A stretch of DNA of 64,000 bases from assembly GCA_902802815.1 (NCBI GenBank), contig CADCNQ010000002.1, positions 62,001-126,000 on the forward strand, given 5' to 3'. Positions 10,069-21,297 of the stretch are shown here, piece after piece. Below the pieces are notes generated by a model that made no database searches, had not been told where the DNA came from, and worked only from the letters and a program-made list of their open reading frames with translations. The stretch's first letter is position 1. Every line of letters starts with the position of its first letter. Both the position numbers and the translations under genes were made by a program. The stretch is from an uncultured Bacteroidales bacterium (GTDB lineage: Bacteria > Bacteroidota > Bacteroidia > Bacteroidales > Bacteroidaceae).

Positions 10069-11056
10069 GCTGCGTATTTTTCTACTCCTCGTGTCCGTTG
10101 CCTGCATCGCGGCGGCAGGAGCCGTCTGTTCCGTTTTTGCACATTGTCACGGCGACGACGAGCCTCTCGTGCTGAACATCTATCCCTCCACCACGCTGTC
10201 CGAGGTGCGGCAGCAGCTGGGCGGCGGCATCGGTTTCGACCTCGCCTGCCGTCTCTTCAGATACTCCGCGCCCCGCACGGGACACTACGTCATTCCCCCC
10301 GGCGCCACATGGCTCGATGTCGTGCGTATGCTGCACAACCACTCGCAGCAGCCCATACGTCTCACGCTGCCCTCCGTGCGCACCCTCGACCAGCTGGCTT
10401 CCTTCCTCGGCAGCCGTCTCATGGCCGACAGTGCCGACTTCGCCGCCGTCTTCCATTCCACTGCCGGGCTCGACTCGATGGGATATACCGAGCAGACGCT
10501 TCCATCACTCTTTGTCCCCGACACCTACGAGGTGTGGTGGGACACCTCGGTACCTCTCTTCATGCAGCGTATGCAGCGCGAGCACGATGCTTTCTGGAGC
10601 GACGAACGCCAGTCCCTTGCCCGCCGACAGGGACTCACTCCCGTCGAGGTAGCCACGCTTGCCAGCATCATCGACGAGGAGACCGCCAACAACGGGGAGA
10701 AACCCATGGTGGCCGGCATGTATCTCAACCGTCTGCGCACCGATATGCTGCTGCAGGCCGACCCCACGGTGAAGTTCGCCCTGCAGGATTTCGCTCTGCG
10801 ACGCATCCGTCATGCCCACCTCGCTGTGGAGTCACCTTATAATACATATGTCAACAAGGGACTTCCCCCGGGCCCCATCCGCATCGCCTCCGTGGCGTCC
10901 ATCGATGCTGTGCTGCACGCTGTGGAGCATCCCTATCTCTATATGTGTGCCAATTCCGACTTCTCGGGCACCCATGTCTTCGCTGTCAGCTATGCGGAGC
11001 ATCTGAAGAATGCCCGCCTCTATCAGCGCGCCCTTAACGAGCGTAATATCCAGTAA
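10058..11056 (+). CDS. mltG: Endolytic murein transglycosylase (YceG/MltG family)
   Basis: 332 residues with one N-terminal membrane anchor (about residues 5-27). The catalytic region has [20 protein letters not shown] with the active-site Glu, followed by [20 protein letters not shown] and [13 protein letters not shown], the family hallmarks. It cleaves nascent glycan strands in the periplasm and limits peptidoglycan chain length. It overlaps the esterase by 11 bp and is followed by the GH95 gene after 14 bp, so a housekeeping wall enzyme lies inside a carbohydrate-enzyme operon. Confidence 0.93.
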   Translation: MGTKLRIFLLLVSVACIAAAGAVCSVFAHCHGDDEPLVLNIYPSTTLSEVRQQLGGGIGFDLACRLFRYSAPRTGHYVIPPGATWLDVVRMLHNHSQQPIRLTLPSVRTLDQLASFLGSRLMADSADFAAVFHSTAGLDSMGYTEQTLPSLFVPDTYEVWWDTSVPLFMQRMQREHDAFWSDERQSLARRQGLTPVEVATLASIIDEETANNGEKPMVAGMYLNRLRTDMLLQADPTVKFALQDFALRRIRHAHLAVESPYNTYVNKGLPPGPIRIASVASIDAVLHAVEHPYLYMCANSDFSGTHVFAVSYAEHLKNARLYQRALNERNIQ

Positions 11057-11070
11057 AACATATCCCCACC

Positions 11071-13530
<2,460 letters not shown>

Positions 13531-13870
13531 GTAGACAAGTGGACAAGTAGACAAGTTGTTAGTTTCAAGTTTCAAGTTTCAGGTTTCAGGTTTCAAGTTA
13601 TCGTTTTCGTTAAGGTTAGGCGAATGCGCCGCCTGTAAGGAATGAGGGTAGCTCAGAGAGCCGGAGAAGCATTTCGTGGACATCTGAAAGTTGACTGGTT
13701 TCAGGTTTCAGGTTTCAAGTTCATCCAACTTGTCTACTTTCGGCTTGCCGAATGAGCGCGAGCGAAGCCGAAGCGAACTCGTCTACTCGTTTACTCGTCA
13801 ACTGAATTATCGTTTTTCGTCTTTCGTTTTCGTCATCGTTTTTGTCATGTGCTGACCCTGAAAAAAGCGT
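13531..13870. repeat. Intergenic mosaic of short repeated words
   Basis: No gene. Contains successive runs of different short words: GACAAGT (about 13532-13557), TTTCAAG/TTTCAGG (13562-13598 and 13700-13721), CGTTTTCGT-type hexamers (13810-13843), CTACTCGT/TTACTCGT (13781-13800) and the inverted GGCGAATGCGCC (13619-13630). The same words recur at 14.4, 16.1, 40.9, 42.6 and 59.7 kb. Confidence 0.8.
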
Positions 13871-13876
13871 TTGCTG

Positions 13877-14194
13877 TCAATTGTCAGCGCCGATGGCTTC
13901 GATGTAGAAACTGAAGGGACGGAATCCGTCGTTGCAGCTGATCATAGCGCTCATCGGATTCTTCATCCATCCGTCGTAGAAGTTCCCCTCTCCCCTGACC
14001 AGCGACATCACGAATTCTCGCATGGCCTCCCATGCCGACGGACACAGTCCTTCCGGTCGACGGCCGTCTACGGATATCCATTGCTGTCCTTCCACCACGT
14101 CACAGGTGTGCTCGATGGGGTTTTCGTATCGTGCCATCAGGTCGTGATATACGGTCTGCCGCACTGCCGTGATTCGTACTTTCTTCATTGACAT
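13877..14194 (-). CDS. TIGR04076-type small protein
   Basis: 105 residues (103 if the second ATG at 14188 is used). The pattern KVRITAVRQTVYHDL, then EGQQWIS, PEGLCPSAWEAMREFVM, YDGWMKNPMSAMISCNDG and FRPFSFYIEAI matches the TIGR04076 family of short proteins as I remember it. Function is unknown; two conserved-looking Cys residues (in GLCPSAW and ISCNDG) could bind metal or a cofactor. It is an isolated gene between repeat-rich stretches. Confidence 0.75.
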   Translation of the reverse strand: MSMKKVRITAVRQTVYHDLMARYENPIEHTCDVVEGQQWISVDGRRPEGLCPSAWEAMREFVMSLVRGEGNFYDGWMKNPMSAMISCNDGFRPFSFYIEAIGADN

Positions 14195-14529
14195 TGACGT
14201 ATTCTGTTTGCAAATGTACGAAATTAAATTTAAAGCAAATATACATTATTTTCTCAAAACTAACAACCTTTCCCCTACTTTTTCATCTTCAAATGCCGAA
14301 AAAAATGCTTTGAGGGCACAAAATTTCGATGTCACATTTGTCACATTTGTCACGAAATTAAAGTTTCAGGATTCAGGTTTCAGGATTCAAGAGTTAATTT
14401 TCAATTGTCAATTATCAATTATCAATTGTCAATTAGGGCGAAGCCCGCTTAGAGGGCGACAATTTTTTGTTAGTTGACAAGTAGACAAGTTGTTAGTCCT
14501 ACTTCAGCCCTCAGCCCGCCGCCCTCATG
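14195..14529. repeat. Gene-free repeat mosaic including copy 1 of the 62-bp extragenic repeat
   Basis: From 14295 to 14356 there is a 62-bp element almost identical to 16044-16105, ending in three TCACATTTG-type 9-mers. It is followed by TTCAGGA/TTTCAGG words (14362-14390), AATTGTC/AATTATC words (14397-14433), an inverted GGGCGAAGCCC (14436-14446) and GACAAGT words (14474-14490). No coding potential seen. Confidence 0.85.
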
Positions 14530-15786
14530 TCACACACCCGATTGCAGGAATTGGAACAGCCCCATAAAACGGATACCTTTTTCGTCGGTATATTCAACAA
14601 TGTCCTGCCCAACAATCACAATCTTACGAAAACTGTCATCAATCTTCAGTAGTGAGTTCAACTCCTGCTGGCGTTTCTCATCATCATCAATGGCAAAGGC
14701 CGACTGGATATAAAACTTATCTTTTCCATTGGTAGCAATAAAATCCACTTCATACTGCTTGTACTCAGATTTCCCGTTTTTCATCTCCCGTTTCTCAACC
14801 ACACCCACATCAACAGCGTATCCCCGATATAGCAATTCATTAAAGATTACGTTTTCCATCAGATGGGTCTGCTCTTGCTGCCTGTAATTAAGGCGTGCGT
14901 TTCTCAATCCAACGTCTACAGCATAGTATTTCTTGATATTTTCGTAATATTTGTTCCCCTTTATATTGAAGCGCCTGGCTTCGTTAAAAAGAAATGCTTC
15001 TTCAAGATAACCGATATATTTGGCAACAGTATCGTCAGTTATCTTTATTTTCCTGACACTTGCAAGAGTATTGGTAATGCGTGTGGTGTTTGTGAGTGAT
15101 CCGACAGAAGAGCACAAAGCATCGGCAATGGCCTCCAACGCATCCCGGTTCTCCACATGATGCCTTTCCACCACATCGTCTAGATAGGTTTTCTTCCAGA
15201 GCCGTTGCAAATAAGTGGTCTTCTGTTCTGGAGTTGGCATTCTGCGGAGTGCAGGAAGACCTCCGTAAGTATAATACTCTTTCCACAGTTCGTTGACAGC
15301 TTCGGAACGGTCTTGACAAAACTCCTTGAACGTAAAGGGCATGATGTTCACTTCATCGCTGCGCCCACGGAAGATAGTGTTTATCTCGTTGGAGAGGAAC
15401 TTGGAATTGCTGCCCGTAACATACACATCCACATTGGAGCGCTTGTTCAGGCCGTTGACAATACGTTCAAAGCCTTCTATTTCTTGTATTTCATCGAGGA
15501 ATACGTAATAAGGCTCTGTCTTCGAGATAATTCGGGAGTACAGATATTCCTTCAGCTTTTCTCTGTCAAGCAGTTCCTGCGGAGTTTCTTCATCCTCAAC
15601 ATCAAATGAAATACATATGATGTGGTCTTCCGGAACCCCTTGTTCTAAAAGATAATCCTTAAAAATAGGATCCAACAGGAATGATTTACCTGCACGACGC
15701 GGTCCGGTGACAACCTTTATCAGATTGTTGTCTCTTCTGACAATCAGTCGGTTAAGATAGACGTCCCTTTTAACATATTCTTCCAT
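14530..15786 (-). CDS. AAA_14/DUF4143 ATP-binding protein
   Basis: 418 residues. N-terminal AAA domain with Walker A TGPRRAGKSFLL near residue 27 and Walker B YVFLDEIQEIEGFER near residue 94, plus the sensor-like VTGSNSKFLS. The second half is the DUF4143 domain, with TYGGLPAL, YAVDVGLRNARLN and the C-terminal nuclease-like core QYEVDFIATNGKDKFYIQ. These proteins are common in gut anaerobes; some are toxin-like or resemble restriction-type helix-turn-helix ATPases, but function is unsettled. Single gene, isolated by repeat mosaics on both sides, AT-richer than its neighbours; possible transfer. Confidence 0.85.
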   Translation of the reverse strand: MEEYVKRDVYLNRLIVRRDNNLIKVVTGPRRAGKSFLLDPIFKDYLLEQGVPEDHIICISFDVEDEETPQELLDREKLKEYLYSRIISKTEPYYVFLDEIQEIEGFERIVNGLNKRSNVDVYVTGSNSKFLSNEINTIFRGRSDEVNIMPFTFKEFCQDRSEAVNELWKEYYTYGGLPALRRMPTPEQKTTYLQRLWKKTYLDDVVERHHVENRDALEAIADALCSSVGSLTNTTRITNTLASVRKIKITDDTVAKYIGYLEEAFLFNEARRFNIKGNKYYENIKKYYAVDVGLRNARLNYRQQEQTHLMENVIFNELLYRGYAVDVGVVEKREMKNGKSEYKQYEVDFIATNGKDKFYIQSAFAIDDDEKRQQELNSLLKIDDSFRKIVIVGQDIVEYTDEKGIRFMGLFQFLQSGV

Positions 15787-16223
15787 AGTTGCTATACTTT
15801 CGAAATCCGCTGCAAATTTACAGTAAATTTCGAATACAACTGTATTTTTGAGCCTTTATTTTTTGATTTTCTATTAAAAACGCAGCAAATAGTCGATAAA
15901 TGCTCTATATTACCTACCTATAAACTACTAAACTACTAAGCTATTAAGCTACTAAACCCTCATTTATCATTTGTCATTTAGGCGTAGCCGCAGCCCGTAT
16001 TACCGTAAATCCGCAGTTCCGTAGATTCGTTTTCCCTGGTTAGGCCGCAAAAAAGGCTTTGAGGGCACAAAATTTCGATGTCACATTTGTCACATTTGTC
16101 ACGAATATTTTGCGGCAATCTAAAAAAATAAGCAAAATACTAAAAGTAACAACTCGTCAACTCGTCAACTCGTCAACTTGTCAACTAAATTCCTTACCTT
16201 TGCAGCCCGCAAGGAACATCCAT
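15787..16223. repeat. Gene-free repeat mosaic including copy 2 of the 62-bp extragenic repeat
   Basis: Contains a minus-strand promoter box CAAATTTA (15813-15820) for the ATPase gene, a CTACTAAA/CTATTAAG word run (15920-15957), the inverted GGCGTAGCCGC, the 62-bp repeat (16044-16105), and four TCGTCAAC/TTGTCAAC octamers (16152-16186). A -7 box TACCTTTG at 16195-16202 precedes the acyltransferase gene. Confidence 0.85.
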
Positions 16224-17144
16224 ATGACAAACTCTGCAAACCAGGACAACAAACCGGCAATACTCCAGCGCGACTATACAAACTGTCTGCGAGGCATATC
16301 AATACTGGCAATAGCCGTGCTGCACGTAGTGTTCAAATGGGACGGAATGCCGCGATTCCTGAACCTGCCGGCATCTGTGTTCGTAGCAGCATTCATATTC
16401 CTGTCAGGATACGGCATACACGAGTCGTACAAGAAAAACGGACTGAAAAACTACTGGTACAAGCGCCTCAAACGCATCATACTGCCGTACACACTGCTGA
16501 TAACCGTACTCATCCCATTCACAGACAACTTCAGCTGGAAAGACTACCTGCTGGACATCACATATATACACTCGTCGTACTGGTTCATCGAGTTCATCAT
16601 GTGGAACTACCTGGTGTACTGGGTGGCACAGCGATTCTTCCCCGGAAAGATGATGTGGGTGATGCTGCTGGCGGGATTTGCGGGACTCAACACCCTGATG
16701 CAGGTGGAGGCGGAGCAATGCTGCTCATTCGCCGCAGGAGTGGCCGTATCACAGCATATCGGCACAATAAGGGCGATGGGACGGAAGAAGATAATAAGCT
16801 ATGCAGCAGCCGGCTTCCTCATAGGCACCTTCTTCGTGCTGCTGAAGGAAATACCATGCGTGCACAGCTACAAAGGTACCCTGATATACAACTACATACT
16901 GCTGATGATAAAACTGCCCATGTCGCTCTCCGTGATGACACTGCCCATGCTGTTTCCCGTGATGCTGCGCTCAAGGGTGCTGTACTGGCTGGGAATCGGT
17001 TCGCTGGAAGTGTATCTGGTGCACATGGCGCTGCTCGACTGCGTGGAGACGGAGACACTGAGCATCTCAATATACACAGCGGCCACAATAGTGCTGAGCT
17101 GCGTAATGTACAGAGCGGACCAGTTTATCATGCGCCGCCTGTAG
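16224..17144 (+). CDS. Acyltransferase_3-family membrane protein
   Basis: 306 residues from the ATG at 16224, chosen because it lies 21 bp after a TACCTTTG promoter box; a longer in-frame opening would run through the repeat. The N-terminal signature LRGISILAIAVLHVVFKW carries the His of the family, followed by VFLSGYGIHESYKKNG and about nine further membrane segments. Such enzymes O-acylate sugars or lipids at the inner membrane. A-ending codons (ATA, GGA, ACA) are common, unlike the C-ending usage of the 9-13 kb genes. Target unknown. Confidence 0.82.
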   Translation: MTNSANQDNKPAILQRDYTNCLRGISILAIAVLHVVFKWDGMPRFLNLPASVFVAAFIFLSGYGIHESYKKNGLKNYWYKRLKRIILPYTLLITVLIPFTDNFSWKDYLLDITYIHSSYWFIEFIMWNYLVYWVAQRFFPGKMMWVMLLAGFAGLNTLMQVEAEQCCSFAAGVAVSQHIGTIRAMGRKKIISYAAAGFLIGTFFVLLKEIPCVHSYKGTLIYNYILLMIKLPMSLSVMTLPMLFPVMLRSRVLYWLGIGSLEVYLVHMALLDCVETETLSISIYTAATIVLSCVMYRADQFIMRRL

Positions 17145-17163
17145 GGCCCTCTCTCCCCTGCCC

Positions 17164-18165
17164 TTACTGACCTCCCAGGCGGGAGAAATACTCAAGGACG
17201 TCGTCCCAGGTCTTGAACGTGTCGCTGCCGAACTCCAGGAAAGCCGCCATAGACTCCTGCTCCTCACCGCGACTGATGAGATAGTCGCCGTAGAGAAGAT
17301 GACGCTGGGAGGTGAACACAGTATGGCTCCACGCAGGCACACCGACATACTCCGTGAGCCACTCGGCAACGCCGCACATAGCAGAAGGCTCGGACGACAC
17401 GCAGGGTGACACGAAATACACCTGATAGGCCTCAATGAGCTGGCGCACGGCCTTCTGGGCACTGGGAGCAGGTTTGCCGGAAGCATCCGTCATGGTCTCC
17501 ATGCCGATATACACGATGGGGCGCTCGCGATGCTCCTGACGGTCGTCGATCCAGCGGATGACGGGCAGCACGGAATGCATGAAGGAGCGGTCGTCCATGC
17601 GATGCTCCCCGTGGAAGGATATGGCCTGAGGATAGTGGGCGCGGAAAGTGTCCCAGGTGTGGACAAGAGGATCTGCGTCGCCGAAGAGACCGAAGACACG
17701 ACGGGACTCGCCCTCGTCGGAGGCATGCAGGAAATTGCGCTCCGTGATCTGGCGGTATTCCTTGACAAGCGGTTTGTCCACATAAAACTCCTGCACACCG
17801 TCTTCCCTGGGCGAATAGAACGTCTGCTTGCCCATCTGTCCGTGACTCTGCATCGTGTCGCCGATGGAGAAAGCGGGATTGGTGAGGATGCGGTCGTAGC
17901 CGCAGAGCATCTCGGCATACATGCCTCCCATCGAGGTGCCGAGGATGAGAGAAGGCTGCTCGCTGCTGCACGTGTCGAGCAGAAGCTGGAGAGCCTCCCC
18001 GGGATGCAGGGGAAGGTCGGGAGCCACCACACGGGCCTCGGGAAGCACCTGACGGAGACGGCCCACCGTGCCGCTGCGGCCGCTGGAACCGAAACCGTGA
18101 ACGTAGAGCACCGTCTTGCCGCGCATCAGTTCGGGAAACTGCTTGATATAGGGATTGTCCGTCAT
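17164..18165 (-). CDS. YqiA/YcfP-type alpha/beta hydrolase with C-terminal degenerate HAD-like domain
   Basis: 333 residues. Residues 1-200 are a YqiA-type alpha/beta hydrolase: VLYVHGFGSSGRSG, nucleophile elbow GTSMGGMYA, then GDADPLV and FHGEHRM supply Asp and His. From about residue 205 a second domain starts (PIVYIGMETMTD) and ends with LLYGDYLISR and a TFKTWDDVLEYF tail, reminiscent of 5'-nucleotidase-type HAD proteins, but the DxD nucleophile pair is not there, so it is likely non-catalytic. The stop codon of lptD lies 3 bp upstream, so the two are co-transcribed. Confidence 0.65.
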   Translation of the reverse strand: MTDNPYIKQFPELMRGKTVLYVHGFGSSGRSGTVGRLRQVLPEARVVAPDLPLHPGEALQLLLDTCSSEQPSLILGTSMGGMYAEMLCGYDRILTNPAFSIGDTMQSHGQMGKQTFYSPREDGVQEFYVDKPLVKEYRQITERNFLHASDEGESRRVFGLFGDADPLVHTWDTFRAHYPQAISFHGEHRMDDRSFMHSVLPVIRWIDDRQEHRERPIVYIGMETMTDASGKPAPSAQKAVRQLIEAYQVYFVSPCVSSEPSAMCGVAEWLTEYVGVPAWSHTVFTSQRHLLYGDYLISRGEEQESMAAFLEFGSDTFKTWDDVLEYFSRLGGQ

Positions 18166-18168
18166 GAC

Positions 18169-21102
18169 TTAGTACCAGCTGAGGTTGTCGGAATAGCTGC
18201 TCTGCTTCTTCCACTTGAGGGCGTCGGCAAGCATGCTGCTGTTGGCCTGGAAGGTGAAATTGTAGGAGGTGTAGGGATAGAGCACCACAGAGCAACTCAT
18301 ATTGAAGCAATGGAGGTCGCGCGCCAGCGAAGCGGTGGTCATGGAGAGGCGCGAGCGGTTGAAGTCGTAGCCGGAGGAGAACGTGATGTTCCAACCCGTG
18401 GCGATGCGGACGTTGCCCGAGAAGTTGAGCGTGTGGCTCAGAGCGTAGGGATAGCGCATGGTCTCCTTGTTGAACGTGCCGGAAGTGTTCTCACGCACCG
18501 TAAGACCGTAGCTGACGGAAAGGCTCCAGGGGATGTTGAACTTGAGGTAGCCGTCCTTGTCCACCTCGTCCTCCCCTTCCTTCTTCTTGGCACCGTGCTT
18601 GGCACGCTCGCGCTCGGGGTCCACATTGGGATTGTTGGGATCGGGAGTGAGGTCGTCATCGTCGTCGCTCTTCTTGTCGGTATCCTCGTTTTTCTTGCCC
18701 GTGAGGAAGTTGATGAACTTCTTCAGGGTCTGGTTGTTGAAGGTGTAGCTGAAGTTCTGACTCATGCCCTGGAAACGTCCGAAGCGTCCCCGGCTCCACT
18801 CCGTGTGCTCACCCACGTAGGGGTTGCCGTACTTATCGAGGTCGTAGGCATAAGTGGCAAATACTGCAGTCATTGAGAGCGTATAACTCTTGGTAATCTT
18901 TAAGCGGAGGCGCGTGGTGAGGTCGCTCCACGGGCGCGAGACGGCTGCCATGTTGTAGGAGAGCGAGGCACCCAGTTCGTCGATGAGCGATATCTTGCGG
19001 AAACCCGTCGAGTCGCGGTCGGAATGTATCTTCATCTCAATATTGTTGGAGATATCCATCGTCACCATGCCCGTCTTGGTGGAGGGCGCCGTACCGTAGA
19101 TACCGTCGGCATAGGGACTGTAGGTGACGGTGCGCACCTCACCGTCGGCATCGGTACGCACATAGGTCTCGTAGAGTCCCCAGAAAGGCTTGGTGAAGTC
19201 GGGGGCATAGGAGAACGACACCGTGGGAGTGAACACATGGCGCACAGCCTCTATCTTCTTGCGCAGGAAACCTATCGTGGGACGGTAGAAACCGTAGAGC
19301 TTGGTGTTCATCGAGAGGTTGAGCGAGAAGTTGTAGGCATTGTAGAAACCGTAGACCGTATCGCGCTTCACAGCCTGTTTCTCGGTGTCCCACGACTGCA
19401 TCACCTTGTGGGTGTACATGCGGTCGACGAAGTTGAACTGCGGAGTGACATTGATATACTTGAAGAGCTGGAACGTGGCGGAGATGGGAATCGTGTGCAT
19501 CATACCGTTGCGCCAGTCCTTGATGAGATTGCTCTTGAAGAGCTTGTTTTCCTTGGTGGTGATGCTGTTGGAGAGCGTACCGGTGTAGGACAGGGCTATC
19601 TTCTCGTACCACCTCTCCTTGCCCGCCTGTTTCTTGCGCTTGAAGGGATTGATGCGCGCCAGAGAGATGTTGAGCGTGGGCAGAGTGACGGCGATGCTGG
19701 AGTCGCGCATGTTCTGTGAGAGGTTGAACGAAGCGGAGAGCGTGAGACCTATGTCGTTAAACGTCTTGGAATAGGATACAGAGGAGGTACGCGTCGACTG
19801 GGTGTAAGACTCGGGATTGTACATCGACACGAGATTGTTGCGCTCGTAGCCCACAGAGGCGAAGTTGACGCTGGCTGAGAACGACTGCGTGGGATTGGCC
19901 TTGGGGTCCTGACGATGGCTCCACGTGAACTTGAGGGAACGCGTCACGGAGTAGTCGGGCATGTTCTTCTCGCCCAGTATCGTGTTCTGGAAAGAGAACA
20001 TCAGATTGCCCGAGAACCTGTAGCGCAGGTTGTAGGTGGAGTATGCCGAGACGCCCCACGAACCCTTTGTGTAGATCTCGCCCAGAAGTTTCAGATCTAT
20101 ATTGTCGTTGATGGCGAAATAGTAGCCGCCCTCGCGCAGATAGAAGCCTCGCGAACTCTCGTCACCGTAGGTGGGCATGATGAAACCGCTGTGGTAGGAC
20201 GAGGAGAACGGGAAGAAACCGTAAGGTATGGCAAGCGGCAGGGGCACATCCTCGACGACAAGATAGGCAGGTCCGAAGACCACAGTCTGACCCGGGCGCA
20301 CCTTGGCCTTGGTGAGGCGCAGATAGAAGTGGGGATGCTCCGCATCGCAGGTGGTGTAGCGACCCTTGCGCACATACATCACACCCGTGGAGTCGCGCTT
20401 GCTCTCCTCGCTCATCATATAGCCCTCGCCCTGCTGGGTGTAGACATTGGAGATGAAACCGCGGCGCGTCTTGAAGTTGTAGGATATTTTGTCGGGATCG
20501 TACTCCTCCTCGCCCTGCTTGAAGACGGGTTTGCCCTGCATCTCGCCCACGGAGTCGGGACGTCCGTTGGCGTGCACGATGCTGGAGTCGAGCGACATGT
20601 TTATCTCAGCGGCCGTGAGCTCCAGATTCTGATAGTTCACCTTGCTGTCGCCGAAGAGCCAGGCACGCGAGTTCCTGTAGTCGAACATGATGGAGTCGCT
20701 GGCCGAATATTCCACAGGGTCCTCGATGGAATTCTTGCTCGAACGCTTCTTCTTCAGGGTGTCGGCGGAGAGAGTGTCGGCAGGCAGACTGTCGGCAGGG
20801 AAAAGACTGTCCTCGCGCTCCTCCAGAACGGAGTCGAGGGCATTCCACATCTCGGGGAACATGGGCTTCATGCGCTCATCGTCGAGAGAGTCGAGAGAGT
20901 CGAGAGAAGAAGGGGAAGAAGGGGAAGAAACGGCTGCAACGGTGTCCGCAGCAACGGTGTCCGCAGCAACGGTGTCGGCAGAAGAAGGGGACGGAACAGA
21001 GTCCGTCTGCCTGCCTGCAGAACTGCGTACAGGCGAACCGCCCGCCATCACAGCAATGAAGACAGACATGAGGAAAAATATAATTATACTACCCTTCTTC
21101 AC
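18169..21102 (-). CDS. LptD-like LPS-assembly outer-membrane protein
   Basis: 977 residues. Signal peptide at the N-terminus (MKKGSIIIFFLMSVFIAVMAG), then about 80 residues of Ser/Asp-rich low complexity with perfect pentapeptide repeats ADTVA, then an OstA/LptD-N-like beta domain (residues about 120-260: FGDSKVNYQNLELTAAEINM) and a large C-terminal beta-barrel with the conserved LPLAIPYGFFPF segment. It should insert lipopolysaccharide into the outer membrane. A strongly acidic loop (KKSDDDDDLTPDPN) interrupts the barrel. Promoter box CAAAAGTA at 21151-21158 on the minus strand. Confidence 0.85.
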   Translation of the reverse strand: MKKGSIIIFFLMSVFIAVMAGGSPVRSSAGRQTDSVPSPSSADTVAADTVAADTVAAVSSPSSPSSLDSLDSLDDERMKPMFPEMWNALDSVLEEREDSLFPADSLPADTLSADTLKKKRSSKNSIEDPVEYSASDSIMFDYRNSRAWLFGDSKVNYQNLELTAAEINMSLDSSIVHANGRPDSVGEMQGKPVFKQGEEEYDPDKISYNFKTRRGFISNVYTQQGEGYMMSEESKRDSTGVMYVRKGRYTTCDAEHPHFYLRLTKAKVRPGQTVVFGPAYLVVEDVPLPLAIPYGFFPFSSSYHSGFIMPTYGDESSRGFYLREGGYYFAINDNIDLKLLGEIYTKGSWGVSAYSTYNLRYRFSGNLMFSFQNTILGEKNMPDYSVTRSLKFTWSHRQDPKANPTQSFSASVNFASVGYERNNLVSMYNPESYTQSTRTSSVSYSKTFNDIGLTLSASFNLSQNMRDSSIAVTLPTLNISLARINPFKRKKQAGKERWYEKIALSYTGTLSNSITTKENKLFKSNLIKDWRNGMMHTIPISATFQLFKYINVTPQFNFVDRMYTHKVMQSWDTEKQAVKRDTVYGFYNAYNFSLNLSMNTKLYGFYRPTIGFLRKKIEAVRHVFTPTVSFSYAPDFTKPFWGLYETYVRTDADGEVRTVTYSPYADGIYGTAPSTKTGMVTMDISNNIEMKIHSDRDSTGFRKISLIDELGASLSYNMAAVSRPWSDLTTRLRLKITKSYTLSMTAVFATYAYDLDKYGNPYVGEHTEWSRGRFGRFQGMSQNFSYTFNNQTLKKFINFLTGKKNEDTDKKSDDDDDLTPDPNNPNVDPERERAKHGAKKKEGEDEVDKDGYLKFNIPWSLSVSYGLTVRENTSGTFNKETMRYPYALSHTLNFSGNVRIATGWNITFSSGYDFNRSRLSMTTASLARDLHCFNMSCSVVLYPYTSYNFTFQANSSMLADALKWKKQSSYSDNLSWY
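20880..20983 (-). repeat. Tandem repeats in the lptD N-terminal region
   Basis: Two short arrays: GAGAGAGTC-type 9-mers (20883-20907, encoding SLDSLDSLDD) and an 18-bp unit GGTGTCCGCAGCAAC (about 20939-20980, encoding three ADTVA units). Both preserve frame; copy number may vary by slippage. Confidence 0.8.
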
Positions 21103-21265
21103 GGGCGCTTACAGTCGCGTATGCATATATGCGCACAATAGTTCAAGGTGCAAAAGTACATCTTTTTTCCTTATTAGAAGGCCTTGACGCACTTAAAAAA
21201 ACAAAAAAAACAGCCGTTCAAGAATAATTCTTAAGGAATAATACACGTATAAGGATTTTTTTTCA

Positions 21266-21273
21266 TACCTTTG
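21266..21273 (+). promoter_or_regulatory. -7 promoter box of rho
   Basis: TACCTTTG ends 24 bp before the rho ATG. No convincing -33 TTTG at 19-21 bp spacing. Confidence 0.6.
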
Positions 21274-21297
21274 CAGAAGTAAATTCCAACTATCTTT

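Noticed and set aside
8875..10107. Long open frame antisense to the CE12-like esterase
   Set aside because: Gly/Val/Glu/His-rich translation with no motif; it mirrors a strongly biased real gene with signal peptide and SGNH blocks.
13531..16200. CRISPR array
   Set aside because: Repeats are 7-9 bp and directly adjacent, or dispersed 62-bp copies; there are no unique spacers of constant length and no cas genes.
16059..16223. N-terminal extension of the acyltransferase
   Set aside because: It would translate the extragenic repeat and the octamer array and precede the promoter box.
17530..18876. 448-codon frame antisense to the hydrolase and lptD
   Set aside because: Composition is an antisense artefact and it spans the junction of two well-supported genes.
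19915..21141. 408-codon frame antisense to lptD
   Set aside because: Low-complexity Arg/Gly/Val translation; lptD has clear family features.
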